From Hymenobacter terricola (GTDB lineage: Bacteria; Bacteroidota; Bacteroidia; Cytophagales; Hymenobacteraceae), in the NCBI RefSeq assembly GCF_017921975.2, contig NZ_JAGEMO020000001.1, forward strand, positions 186,001 through 250,000: 64,000 nucleotides of DNA, written 5' to 3'. The notes under the pieces were generated by a model, which was not told the origin of the DNA, did not search any database, and saw nothing but the letters and a program-made list of their open reading frames with translations. The translations under genes were made by a program, and so were the position numbers. Positions 22,882 through 31,081 of the stretch are shown here, in pieces. Each line of letters begins with the position of its first letter. Position 1 is the stretch's first letter.

Positions 22882-24177
22882 TTACAAACTCCAATACTGG
22901 AGTTCCTTCATCTTGCCCCGGTACAGGCCTTTGATGTCGACCAGCACGGCGTTTTCGGAGGTAATGGACTGAAAGTAGGCCTCGTTTTTTTCGGCATAGG
23001 GCCGGTGGCTCACGGCTACGATTACGGCGTCGTAATCGGTCCGCACGTCGTCGTTGTGGGTCAGGCGGAAGCCGTATTCGTGGTGCAGCTCGTTGGAATC
23101 GGCGTGCGGGTCCACGATGTCGACGTTCACCGAGAAGTTCTTCAGCTCCTGAATCACGTCGGCCACCTTCGAGTTGCGGATGTCCTCCACGTTTTCCTTG
23201 AATGTGGCACCCATCACCAGCACGCGGCTTTTGGCCACGTCCTTGCCTTTTTTAATCATCATCTGCACCGTTTTCCGGGCGATGTAGGCGCCCATGTTAT
23301 CGTTGGTGGTGCGGCCCGAGAGAATGACCTTGGCATCATAGCCCAGCTCTTTCGCCTTGTAGGTCAGGTAGTAAGGGTCCACGCCAATGCAATGGCCGCC
23401 CACCAGGCCCGGCGAGAATTTCAGAAAATTCCATTTGGTGCCGGCGGCTTCCAGCACCTCGTAGGTGTTGATGCTCATGCGGTCGAAAATCATCGACAGC
23501 TCGTTCATCAGGGCGATGTTGACGTCGCGCTGGGTGTTTTCGATGATTTTGGCGGCCTCGGCCACGCGGATGCTGCTGGCACGATGCACGCCAGCTTTCA
23601 CCACCAGCTCGTAAACCTTGGCAATCACGTCGAGCGACTCTTCGTCGCAGCCGCTCACCACCTTCACAATGCGCGTGAGGGTGTGCTCCTTATCGCCGGG
23701 GTTGATGCGCTCGGGCGAGTAGCCCACTTTGAAATCGACCGGAAATTTCAGGCCCGATAGCCGCTCCATCACCGGGATGCAGTCTTCCTCGGTGCAGCCG
23801 GGGTACACGGTGCTTTCGAACACCACGTAGTCGCCCGGCTTTAGCACCTTGCCCACCGAGCCCGACGCGCCGAGCAGCGGCTTGAGGTCGGGCTGGGCGT
23901 GCTCGTCGATGGGCGTGGGCACGGCCACGATGTAGAATTGCGCCTGGCGCAGCACTTCCAGCGAATCGGTGAAGGTAATGTCGCACCCTTCGAAGTCTTT
24001 GGCTTCCAGCTCGCCGCTGGGGTCGATGCTTTGCTTCATCTGGGCCACGCGGCCGGCGTTGATGTCGAAGCCGATTACCTTGAGCTGCTTGGCAAATTCG
24101 AGGGCGATGGGCAAGCCCACGTAACCGAGGCCGATGACGGCCAGGGTGGCCTCTTTGCGCAATAGTTGGTCGTACAC
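22882..24177 (-). CDS. UDP-N-acetylhexosamine 6-dehydrogenase (WbpA/TviB type)
   Basis: 431 residues, GTG start 4 bp after the upstream stop. It oxidises C6 of a UDP-N-acetylhexosamine to the uronic acid, using two NAD. Motifs: LAVIGLGYVGLPIALEFAK (Rossmann), VAVPTPIDEH, FESTVYPGCTEEDCIPV, VGYSPERINPGDKEHTL, GLVGGHCIGVDPYYLTYKA (nucleophile Cys in GGHCIGVDP) and MGATFKENVEDIRNSK. VYPGCTEEDCIP and ERINPGDKEH favour the WbpA/TviB group over UDP-glucose dehydrogenase. Its neighbour upstream is a WbpD-like acetyltransferase; the aminotransferase and oxidase of the WbpBE route are not here. Confidence 0.92.
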   Translation of the reverse strand: MYDQLLRKEATLAVIGLGYVGLPIALEFAKQLKVIGFDINAGRVAQMKQSIDPSGELEAKDFEGCDITFTDSLEVLRQAQFYIVAVPTPIDEHAQPDLKPLLGASGSVGKVLKPGDYVVFESTVYPGCTEEDCIPVMERLSGLKFPVDFKVGYSPERINPGDKEHTLTRIVKVVSGCDEESLDVIAKVYELVVKAGVHRASSIRVAEAAKIIENTQRDVNIALMNELSMIFDRMSINTYEVLEAAGTKWNFLKFSPGLVGGHCIGVDPYYLTYKAKELGYDAKVILSGRTTNDNMGAYIARKTVQMMIKKGKDVAKSRVLVMGATFKENVEDIRNSKVADVIQELKNFSVNVDIVDPHADSNELHHEYGFRLTHNDDVRTDYDAVIVAVSHRPYAEKNEAYFQSITSENAVLVDIKGLYRGKMKELQYWSL

Positions 24178-24181
24178 GTAG

Positions 24182-24808
24182 TTAGTTTTTCGAGGTTCGT
24201 TTTTCGTTTTTCGGGAGCGGACGCACGGTTTGGGCCGTTTCGTTCAGCTCGTATTGCTCGCCGCTTTCGGGGCAGGTGGCCCGGTGCTGGGCGTCGAAGG
24301 TCAGGCGGTGGCCGTAGGCACTCATCCAGCCCTGCGGGCGGGCGGGCGTGCCGTATACGAGGGCATAAGCCGGAACGTCGTGCGTGACCACGCTGCCCGC
24401 GCCCACAAAGGCGTAGCGCCCCAGCCGCGTGCCGCACACGATGGTGGCGTTGGCCCCCACCGTCACGCCGCGCTCCAGGTACGTGGTTTGGTACTGCCCG
24501 TTGCCCTTGCGCGGCACGGCGCTGCGCGGGTTTTTCACGTTCGTAAACACCACCGAGGGGCCTAGGAACACGTCTTCTTCGCACACCACGCCGCCGTAAA
24601 GGCTCACGTTGTTCTGCACTTTCACGTTGCGGCCCAGGGTCACGCCATCGGCCACAAAAATGTTCTGGCCCAGGTTGCAATCCTCCCCAATATCAGCCCC
24701 GGCGCAGATGTGGCAGAAGTGCCAGATGCGACTGCCCCGGCCTATCTGGCAACCCTCGTCGAGGATGGCCGTGGGATGGGCGTAATAGTCGGGGGTAGCG
24801 TGGGGCAT
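24182..24808 (-). CDS. hexapeptide-repeat acyltransferase (WbpD-like)
   Basis: 208 residues. It is a left-handed beta-helix protein with hexapeptide repeats through residues 10-160 ([55 protein letters not shown]), then [17 protein letters not shown], typical of WbpD and related UDP-2,3-diaminosugar N-acetyltransferases. It would transfer acetyl from acetyl-CoA to the 3-amino group of a UDP-amino-uronate. The tail is an extra basic-polar stretch with [13 protein letters not shown]. First gene of the leftward block, with its own TACCTTTGC box. The dehydrogenase start follows by 4 bp. Confidence 0.85.
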   Translation of the reverse strand: MPHATPDYYAHPTAILDEGCQIGRGSRIWHFCHICAGADIGEDCNLGQNIFVADGVTLGRNVKVQNNVSLYGGVVCEEDVFLGPSVVFTNVKNPRSAVPRKGNGQYQTTYLERGVTVGANATIVCGTRLGRYAFVGAGSVVTHDVPAYALVYGTPARPQGWMSAYGHRLTFDAQHRATCPESGEQYELNETAQTVRPLPKNEKRTSKN

Positions 24809-24833
24809 TCGGGACAGGCGGGCGGTTGGGCCC

Positions 24834-24842
24834 GCAAAGGTA
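24834..24842 (-). promoter_or_regulatory. -7 box of the nucleotide-sugar block
   Basis: TACCTTTGC on the minus strand matches TAnnTTTG and lies 25 bp upstream of the acetyltransferase ATG. It would give a short leader for the leftward sugar genes. Confidence 0.5.
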
Positions 24843-24900
24843 AGGAGAAGGGCGGGGTTGACTTCGTACTTTTGGGTAATTCCCTTATTGTGCTTGCATT

Positions 24901-25557
24901 ATGGTTCCGCCCGCTTTCCAAGCCGACCCCGCCGAATACGTTTCGCCCGAAGACTACCTGCGCCTGGAACGCGAGGCGGAATTCAAGCACGAATATTTCC
25001 AGGGCGAAGTCCGCGCCATGGCCGGCGCCGGGTATATGCATAACCTGATTTGTGCCAACCTGACGGGTGAATTATATACTCGGCTGCGCGGCAAAGCTTG
25101 TTCCGTGGTGGGCCGCGACCAGCGCCTGCAAATCATGAGCGGCAGCGCTTTCGTGTACCCCGACCTGACGGTGGTGTGCGGCCAGCCGGAATTCAACGAG
25201 AAAAAAAAGCCCGATACGCTGCTGAACCCGACGCTGCTGGTGGAAGTGCTGTCGCCCACCACCAGCCTTTACGACCGCAGCGACAAGTTCATGCTTTACC
25301 GCCAGGTGCCCAGCCTGCGCCAGCACCTCACGCTGGATGCGCAGTCCATTCACGCCGAGCTGCACACCCTGGACGAGCTGGGCCGCTGGGTTCTCACCGA
25401 AACCCGCGCCCTGGCCGCAGTACTGGACTTGAGCAGTATCGCCTGCCAGGTGCCGCTGGCGGAAGTCTACAGGACCACAGATTTAACGGATTTCAACGGA
25501 TTTCAACGGATAAAACGGATTTTTGTGGTTCTGCTCCTGCCTGCTAACCTATCATGA
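24901..25557 (+). CDS. Uma2 family (DUF820) PD-(D/E)xK-like protein
   Basis: 218 residues. The Uma2 pattern is clear: YVSPEDYLRLEREAEFKHEYFQGEV (E-x-KxEYxxGE), HNLICANL, VYPDLTVVCG (YPDL/V metal-binding Asp) and PTLLVEVLSPTTSLYDRSDKFMLYRQVPSL (ExLSPxT...D...K..xY). Uma2 proteins are predicted nucleases, numerous in cyanobacteria and some Bacteroidota, with no established role. The normal end is near LAEVYR. The last 26 residues (starting TDLTDFNGFQRIKRI) are encoded by the left arm of a long inverted repeat (25473-25634), so the native C-terminus was replaced or extended by the element. Confidence 0.85.
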   Translation: MVPPAFQADPAEYVSPEDYLRLEREAEFKHEYFQGEVRAMAGAGYMHNLICANLTGELYTRLRGKACSVVGRDQRLQIMSGSAFVYPDLTVVCGQPEFNEKKKPDTLLNPTLLVEVLSPTTSLYDRSDKFMLYRQVPSLRQHLTLDAQSIHAELHTLDELGRWVLTETRALAAVLDLSSIACQVPLAEVYRTTDLTDFNGFQRIKRIFVVLLLPANLS

Positions 25558-25634
25558 TGCACATCATAAGAAGATTAGCAAGTGGAACCACAAAAAATCC
25601 GTTTCATCCGTTGAAATCCGTTAAATCTGTGGTC
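25473..25634. repeat. 162-bp inverted repeat with AACGGATTTC tandem arms
   Basis: The arms begin GACCACAGATTTAACGG and contain a 10-bp tandem unit AACGGATTTC. The left arm has one more unit than the right. Pairing continues almost to the centre (CTGCTAA...ATCATGATG against its complement). The Uma2 stop lies inside and the aldehyde dehydrogenase stop (25633-25635) overlaps the right end. Confidence 0.9.
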
Positions 25635-27075
25635 AAAGCTTCACGCACACGTTCTGCGCTTCGGTGAAAAACCGCAGCGCCTCCAGCCCGCCCTCGCGGC
25701 CGACGCCGGAGTTTTTCATGCCGCCGAAGGGCGTGCGCAGGTCGCGGTGCAGCCAAGTGTTTATCCAGACGATGCCGCTGTGCAGGGCGTGCGCTACGCG
25801 GTGGGCCCGCTGCAAATCCCGCGTCCAGATGGTGGCCGACAGGCCGTACTCGGTGCTGTTGGCCATCATCAGCGCTTCCTCGTCGGTATCGAAAGGCGTG
25901 AGGGTGACCACGGGGCCGAATATTTCTTCCTGGTTGGTGCGGCAGTCGAAGGGCAGGTTTTCGAAGACCGTCGGTTCCAGGAAGTAGCCGTTTTCGCAGC
26001 GGCCGGGCCCGGTGGCCCGGTGGCCGCCGGCCAATAGCGTACCGCCTTCATCGTGGGCCAGCTGGATGTAGGCCAGCACTTTGTTCAAGTGGGCTTCGCT
26101 TACCAACGCGCCTTGCCTGGTATCGGCTTCGAGCGGGTCGCCGATTTTCTGGTCTTTGAGTTGTTTGAGAAACTCCGCTTTGAAATCCTCATAAATAGGC
26201 CGCTCGATGAAGATGCGGGAGCCGCACAGGCAAATCTGGCCCTGGTTGGCGAAGCTGCTGCGGATGCTGGTGGCCACGGCCGCTGCCAGGTCGCAGTCGG
26301 CAAAAACGAGGTTGGGGTTTTTGCCGCCCAGCTCCAGGCTGAGCTTCTTAAACAAGGGCGCGGCGGTGCGGGCCAGGTGCCGCCCCGTGGCCGTGCCCCC
26401 CGTGAAGCTGATGGCCTTGATGCCCGGATGCTCCACGATGGCCTGCCCGCAGCCCGGCCCGGTGCCGTGAATGATGTTGAGCACGCCCGCCGGCAGGCCG
26501 GCTTCGATGCACAATTCACTCAGCAAAAAAGCTGTGGCCGGGGTGATTTCCGAGGGCTTGGCCACCACGCAGCAGCCCACGGCCAGGGCCGGCGCAATCT
26601 TCCAGGTGAAGAGGTACAGCGGCAGGTTCCAGGGCGAGATGCAGCCCACCACGCCCACGGGGTGGCGCACGGTATAGTTTACGGCCACGCCTTCCTGCAC
26701 GTGGGCCTCGGTGGCAAAGTGGCCGGCCGCAGTCCCAAAAAAGTGGAAGTTGCTGGCCGCCCGGGGAATGTCCATCACCCGCGCCAGGCTCAGCGGCTTG
26801 CCGTTGTCCCGGCTTTCGGCGCGGGCCAGGCGCTCCAGGTTGGCATCAATCAGGTCGGCGATTTTTACCAGAATGCGGCCCCGGTCCTCGGCCGGGAGGG
26901 CACGCCATGCGGGCAGGGCGGCTTCGGCGGCAACCACGGCGGCAGCCACGTCCGCGGGCCCGGAGTCGGGAATCTGGCCGTAAACCAGGCCGGTGGCGGG
27001 CTCGATGTTATCGAGGTAGCGCCCGGCCTGGGGCGGCACCAGCTGGCCGTTTAAATAATTCTGAATGCGAAGCAT
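25633..27075 (-). CDS. aldehyde dehydrogenase, 2-aminomuconate/hydroxymuconate semialdehyde type
   Basis: 480 residues. It is an NAD(P)-dependent aldehyde dehydrogenase: PWNLPLYLFTWKIAPAL, FTGGTATGRHL (NAD loop), LELGGKNPNLVFADCD (catalytic Glu), NQGQICLCGSRIFIE (catalytic Cys) and EEIFGPVVTLTPFD. The LCGSRIFIE context and overall length recall 2-hydroxymuconic and 2-aminomuconic semialdehyde dehydrogenases. The second of these would fit the kynurenine genes elsewhere in the window (haaO, acmsd, kynU, kmo), but this assignment is inferred. ATG at 27075 (MLRIQNYLNGQ) is preferred over 27102. A promoter box lies at 27099-27107. Confidence 0.88.
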   Translation of the reverse strand: MLRIQNYLNGQLVPPQAGRYLDNIEPATGLVYGQIPDSGPADVAAAVVAAEAALPAWRALPAEDRGRILVKIADLIDANLERLARAESRDNGKPLSLARVMDIPRAASNFHFFGTAAGHFATEAHVQEGVAVNYTVRHPVGVVGCISPWNLPLYLFTWKIAPALAVGCCVVAKPSEITPATAFLLSELCIEAGLPAGVLNIIHGTGPGCGQAIVEHPGIKAISFTGGTATGRHLARTAAPLFKKLSLELGGKNPNLVFADCDLAAAVATSIRSSFANQGQICLCGSRIFIERPIYEDFKAEFLKQLKDQKIGDPLEADTRQGALVSEAHLNKVLAYIQLAHDEGGTLLAGGHRATGPGRCENGYFLEPTVFENLPFDCRTNQEEIFGPVVTLTPFDTDEEALMMANSTEYGLSATIWTRDLQRAHRVAHALHSGIVWINTWLHRDLRTPFGGMKNSGVGREGGLEALRFFTEAQNVCVKL

Positions 27076-27098
27076 GAACCGGGAACAAAAGGGCGGAG

Positions 27099-27107
27099 CC
27101 AAAAATA
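27099..27107 (-). promoter_or_regulatory. -7 box upstream of the aldehyde dehydrogenase gene
   Basis: TATTTTTGG on the minus strand matches TAnnTTTG and ends 23 bp before the ATG at 27075. It supports that start over the in-frame codon at 27102, which would lie within the box. Confidence 0.5.
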
Positions 27108-27333
27108 GCGCCCTGCGCGAAGACGGGCGCCAGTGGGGGCAGCAATTCGCGACGGCAACCTCTTTCTCACCGCTTTCTACATTGGGCTTAACGGGCTACT
27201 CGACCGTAATAGTACCGTAGCCAACAACGATTTCGACCTGTGGGAAGGCTCGGAGGCAAAGGCCCGCTCCGGCCGCGGCTTGCCCACGGGTTGCCTTAAA
27301 ACTTACTATGTTTACGGTCTTATCACTGTCACT

Positions 27334-28059
27334 ATGGATTTAAAAGAACTGGAAAACGGCGTCAACCCCGACGTGCACTGGTACTACCAAAGCAAAAAGC
27401 TGCCGCTGTTTCACTTCGCCAAGCAGTTGGTGGGCCGCGGCCAGCCCATTACCATTGTGGACGTGGGCGCGGGCTCGGGTTTTTTCGCCATAGAGCTGGA
27501 AAAGCACTACGGCCCCGCAATTGCCAAGGTATACCTGGTGGATATCGGCTACTCGGCAGCCGAGATTGCCGCCACAAATGGGCAGAAAATCGAAAAAGTA
27601 TTGGCCATTCCGCCCGTCATCGAAAATGGCTTGGTACTACTGATGGACGTGCTCGAACACCTCCCCGACGACCTGGCGATGCTGAAATCCATCAAGCAAG
27701 CCTGCGTCGGCGACAATAACCACTTCTTCATTACGGTGCCCGCGTTTCGGTCGCTGTGGAGCGGGCACGACGTGTTTCTGGGCCACTACCGCCGCTACCG
27801 CATCCCGATGCTGCACGGCGTGCTGGAGAAAGCCAACTTCCGCCAAATCAAGAACTACTACCTCTACGGCAGCCTGTTCCCGCTCATCTGGGCCGTGCGC
27901 CGCCTCAACAACCTGCGGAAAAATGAGGCCGCCTCCAACATGGCGCCCGCGCACCCCGTCACCAACAGCGTGCTCCTGGGCCTGACCAGCGCCGAAATGA
28001 AGCTCACCACGGCCAATAAGCTCTTCGGCGTAACGTGCGTGGGTGAAGGCCGAATTTAG
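27334..28059 (+). CDS. class I SAM-dependent methyltransferase
   Basis: 241 residues. The SAM-binding motif I is IVDVGAGSGFFAIELEK (about 45-61). The acidic motif II is VYLVDIGYS. The post-motif LLMDVLEHLPDDLAMLKSI is typical of Methyltransf_11/23 enzymes, and HDVFLGHYRRY resembles UbiG/lipid-glycan methyltransferases next to GT2 genes. The substrate is unknown. ATG at 27334 is favoured; the upstream frame has no fold. It is followed by a structured GC-rich spacer and then a GT2 gene on the same strand, a frequent pairing in glycan clusters. Confidence 0.85.
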   Translation: MDLKELENGVNPDVHWYYQSKKLPLFHFAKQLVGRGQPITIVDVGAGSGFFAIELEKHYGPAIAKVYLVDIGYSAAEIAATNGQKIEKVLAIPPVIENGLVLLMDVLEHLPDDLAMLKSIKQACVGDNNHFFITVPAFRSLWSGHDVFLGHYRRYRIPMLHGVLEKANFRQIKNYYLYGSLFPLIWAVRRLNNLRKNEAASNMAPAHPVTNSVLLGLTSAEMKLTTANKLFGVTCVGEGRI

Positions 28060-28537
28060 CGGGCTGTGGCGGGGGCGTCCCTTGAGTGGCCAGCCCCCGC
28101 CACAGCTTGCGTGCGGGGGCTGGCCACTCTGCGCCTAAAGCCTCACAGCCCGGCCCACCCCAGGGCGGGGGCCGGCGCAAAAACTTTTGCTGCCGGGGAT
28201 GCATCCAGAACCACGCCGGTTCGCCGGCGGCAACAACGTTGGGCACTTACTCAACCGGCTTAATCAGCCTCTCCCCAGTCCCTTTCTTTTTAGCCCTCGC
28301 CCACCACGGCGCTACCTTCGCATGGCGGCCGTGATGGTCAACGCGCCCTAATTGCTAGCTTTGTAGGAACGTTTGCTGCCCAGCCGAAAATGTTGGAAGC
28401 GTGAGCCGCCGGCTTTTTGCGCCGGCTTGAATTACGCAGAAATAGCTGTCGCGGTGGCTGGAAGTGGTTTGCCATTTCACCTGCGGCCGTGCTCTCTTCG
28501 TTGATTTTACCCGATTTACCCACGCATTCGCATTTAG
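28060..28537. other. structured intergenic region between methyltransferase and GT2 genes
   Basis: 478 bp. The first 70 bp hold two mutually exclusive GC hairpins (listed separately). Further on, GCTACCTTCGCATGG near 28312-28326 looks like a -7 box touching an ATG, but its frame stops after nine codons (MAAVMVNAP), as if the start of a gene had been left behind. A stem GCCGCCGG...GCCGGC occurs near 28405-28428. No complete gene was seen. Confidence 0.4.
28063..28129. repeat. two overlapping, mutually exclusive hairpins
   Basis: Hairpin A pairs GCTGTGGCGGGGGC (28063-28076) with 28093-28106. Hairpin B pairs GAGTGGCCAGCCCCCGC (28084-28100) with 28113-28129 over 17 bp. The segment 28093-28100 is needed by both. 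It starts 4 bp after the methyltransferase stop. Confidence 0.8.
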
Positions 28538-29368
28538 TTGGCGATTAATTCTGCCCCCTTGTACGTCCTCTCCTTTGTCATTCCCGCTTACAACGAGGCC
28601 GCGCGGCTAGGCAGCACCCTGAAGCAGGTGTTTGCTTACCTCCAGACGCAACCGTATAGCAGCGAGGTAATTGTCGTCAACGACGGGTCGACCGATGACA
28701 CCGTCCATGTCGTGGAAAGCATCTTCGCGGTTAACTCGGCCCATATTCCCAGCCGCCTGGTAAGCTACTCGGCTAACCGGGGCAAAGGCTATGCCGTGCG
28801 CCAAGGCCTGCTGGCCGCCGAAGGCACCGTAGCTCTGTTCTCCGACGCCGACTTGTCGACGCCGGTAACCGACTTACCCCTGTTGCTGGACCCCATTCTG
28901 GCGGGGGAGTTCGATGTCGTGTTTGGCTCCCGCGCCATGGACCGCAGCCTCATTGGCGTGCACCAGCCGTGGCTACGCGAGCAGAGCGGCCGGTTTTTCA
29001 ACCTGGTAATGCAGCTGGCAACGGGCCTGCCCTACACCGACACCCAATGCGGATTCAAGGCCTTTAGGCTCGCAGTGTGCCGCCCCATCGTGGAAGGCGC
29101 GGTGCTGGACCGGTTTGGCTTTGATGTGGAGCTGCTGTACCTGGCCCACAAAGCCGGCCTACGCCTCTGCGAGCAGCCCGTGCACTGGAACGATGCCGCC
29201 GGCAGCAAAGTAGGCCTGCTCAGCGGGTTCGACGGCTTCCGGGAACTCCGCCAACTCCAGCGGCGCGCGAAGCGCGGCTACTACGACGCAGCCCTCCTCC
29301 GCACCCGTGAAGCCGTTGCCCAAACCGTTGGCATGGCGAACGACGGCTTGTTGCCCGCCTCTGGCTAG
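28538..29368 (+). CDS. GT2 glycosyltransferase, polyprenyl-phosphate glycosyltransferase type (DPM1/ALG5-like)
   Basis: 276 residues. GT-A fold with SFVIPAYNEAARLGSTL, VVNDGSTDDT, GKGYAVRQGL, LFSDADLSTP (DxD-like metal site), FGSRAMDRS and TDTQCGFKAFR. These match dolichyl/polyprenyl-phosphate beta-glucosyl or mannosyl transferases. It would move a sugar from a nucleotide sugar to a lipid phosphate at the inner face of the membrane. No transmembrane segment is seen. The start is TTG at 28538, directly after an in-frame stop; no nearby ATG exists. The neighbour 29446-31029 is a GT-C protein that could use such a lipid-linked sugar. Confidence 0.85.
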   Translation: MAINSAPLYVLSFVIPAYNEAARLGSTLKQVFAYLQTQPYSSEVIVVNDGSTDDTVHVVESIFAVNSAHIPSRLVSYSANRGKGYAVRQGLLAAEGTVALFSDADLSTPVTDLPLLLDPILAGEFDVVFGSRAMDRSLIGVHQPWLREQSGRFFNLVMQLATGLPYTDTQCGFKAFRLAVCRPIVEGAVLDRFGFDVELLYLAHKAGLRLCEQPVHWNDAAGSKVGLLSGFDGFRELRQLQRRAKRGYYDAALLRTREAVAQTVGMANDGLLPASG

Positions 29369-29445
29369 GGTCGCGGCGCGGTATTTAAGGCCGTAGGCAC
29401 CCACTAACCCGCGCCGGCTTCTCCTTAACTTCTACTAAAAACTAC

Positions 29446-31029
29446 ATGGCTGATTTTTCGCGCTCTTCTCCTATGCAACGGTGGGCGGTACCGTTGTTTT
29501 TTGCGGCGGTCCTGATGCTGGGCCTGCTGATTTTTCGCAGTTATGGCCTGTCCATTGATGAGAACCAGCAGCGCGACACCGGGATGATTTCCCTCAAGCA
29601 CGTGGCGCAAATAATTGCCCCTGATTGGGTGGCCAACGACCGGGATTTTGACAGATACCAAGTCCCACTACCCGAGTACTTCGACCGCGATTATGGCGTG
29701 GCGTTCGAAACCCCCGTCTGCTGGCTGGAGCGGGTGTTACACATTGAAGACGGAGGTGATAAATTCCTACTTCGTCACCTTTGCACCTTTCTAGTCTTCT
29801 TTGGTGGGCTAATTGCCGTTTACCAACTGGCGGCCCGGCGTTTCCGAGATTGGCGGCTTGGCCTGCTGGCGGCCCTATGGTTGTTGCTCACGCCACGTTT
29901 TTTCGCCGAGTCTTTTTATAATGACAAGGACGTCGTATTCATGGCAGTATTTGCTATTGCCACGAATACGGGCGTGCGGATGCTGCTGCGCCCCACCATT
30001 GGGAGAACCCTGGTGCACGCCCTGCTTTGTGCCATTGCCATTGATGTGCGCATTCCGGGCGTGTTCGTCGCTCTGGCGACGGTGGCGTTGTTTGTTTGGC
30101 GTGGGGTGCTGGCGGAAGTACGCTGGGTGCGCCTGGCCAGCCTACTCGCCTTGTTTGTTGGGGTGCTGGCCGGTCTGGTCGTTTTATTCTGGCCCTATCT
30201 GTGGCCAGCTCCACTCGATAACTTCTTGGAGGCTTTCGACCACATGAGCTCCTTTCGATGGGGCGGCTCCGTGCTGTACCAAGGCGAATTTATCCTGGCC
30301 ACCGACTTGCCCTGGCACTACTCACTGGTTTGGATGGGCATCACAACGCCCTTGCTTTACCTGGGGGCTGGTCTGCTGGGGATTAGCTTGGCCGTGCGCC
30401 ATCTGGTGCAACAACGCTGGCGCCTGTGGCGTGACGAGAACGGCATGCAGGATATCGTTTTTCTGGGGCTGTTCGCCGGGCCCCTGGTAGCCGTTATCGC
30501 GTTGCACTCGGTGCTCTACGATGGCTGGCGGCAGGTGTACTTTGTGTACCCTTCGTTCATCCTGCTCGCCTTGCGCGGATGGGTGGCGGCGGCGGGCGGG
30601 CGTCCCAGTTGGCCGAAGGCCCTGTATGGGGCTACCGCGCTGAGCATGGCACTCACGGCGGCTCAAATGATGCGCGACCATCCGCTACAGAACGTCTATT
30701 TCAACCTGTTGGCGGGCACCAACGTGAGTCACCGGTTTGAGATGGATTACTGGGGGCTGGGCTACCGCCAGGATTTAGAATACATCGTTAGCCACGAGGT
30801 GCAACCGGTGGTGAAAGTATTTGCGCCCGGCCCCAGTTCAGCCGACTTTAACCGGCTGATGCTTCCGCCTTCGCAACGCGACCGGCTGGTATTTGTAGAC
30901 AAGCCTGATAGCGCCAACTACTTCATCACCAACTACCGATGGCATCCTGACTCTTACCCAGAACTAGATGAAGTGTACCCATTGATGGTCGATGGACGCC
31001 GGATTCATTCGGTGTTCCATTTGCGCTAA
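29446..31029 (+). CDS. polytopic GT-C glycosyltransferase-like membrane protein, GT39 type
   Basis: 527 residues with about 10-12 hydrophobic helices. After the first helix a periplasmic loop holds YGLSIDENQQRD (acidic pair as in PMT/ArnT-type GT-C catalytic loops). PRFFAESFYNDKDVVFMA and LRHLCTFLVFFGGLIAVY follow. The C-terminal soluble part is about 440-527. It is a clear paralogue of the leftward gene at 48195-49838, sharing LRHL-x(2)-FLVF-x-GG and PRFFAESFYN. It probably transfers sugar from a polyprenyl phosphate to a periplasmic acceptor; the acceptor is unknown. It is followed by a perfect 44-bp palindrome and the convergent acyltransferase gene. Confidence 0.75.
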   Translation: MADFSRSSPMQRWAVPLFFAAVLMLGLLIFRSYGLSIDENQQRDTGMISLKHVAQIIAPDWVANDRDFDRYQVPLPEYFDRDYGVAFETPVCWLERVLHIEDGGDKFLLRHLCTFLVFFGGLIAVYQLAARRFRDWRLGLLAALWLLLTPRFFAESFYNDKDVVFMAVFAIATNTGVRMLLRPTIGRTLVHALLCAIAIDVRIPGVFVALATVALFVWRGVLAEVRWVRLASLLALFVGVLAGLVVLFWPYLWPAPLDNFLEAFDHMSSFRWGGSVLYQGEFILATDLPWHYSLVWMGITTPLLYLGAGLLGISLAVRHLVQQRWRLWRDENGMQDIVFLGLFAGPLVAVIALHSVLYDGWRQVYFVYPSFILLALRGWVAAAGGRPSWPKALYGATALSMALTAAQMMRDHPLQNVYFNLLAGTNVSHRFEMDYWGLGYRQDLEYIVSHEVQPVVKVFAPGPSSADFNRLMLPPSQRDRLVFVDKPDSANYFITNYRWHPDSYPELDEVYPLMVDGRRIHSVFHLR

Positions 31030-31030
31030 C

Positions 31031-31074
31031 CAGCACCCGGCGGGCCAGGCCATGGCCTGGCCCGCCGGGTGCTG
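31031..31074. repeat. perfect 44-bp palindrome
   Basis: Starts CAGCACCCGGCGGGCCAGG and is perfectly self-complementary around CCATGG, with no unpaired centre. It lies between the stops of two convergent genes, 1 bp from the first and 7 bp from the second. It lacks a T run, so it is not a standard terminator. Confidence 0.95.
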
Positions 31075-31081
31075 CAGGCCG

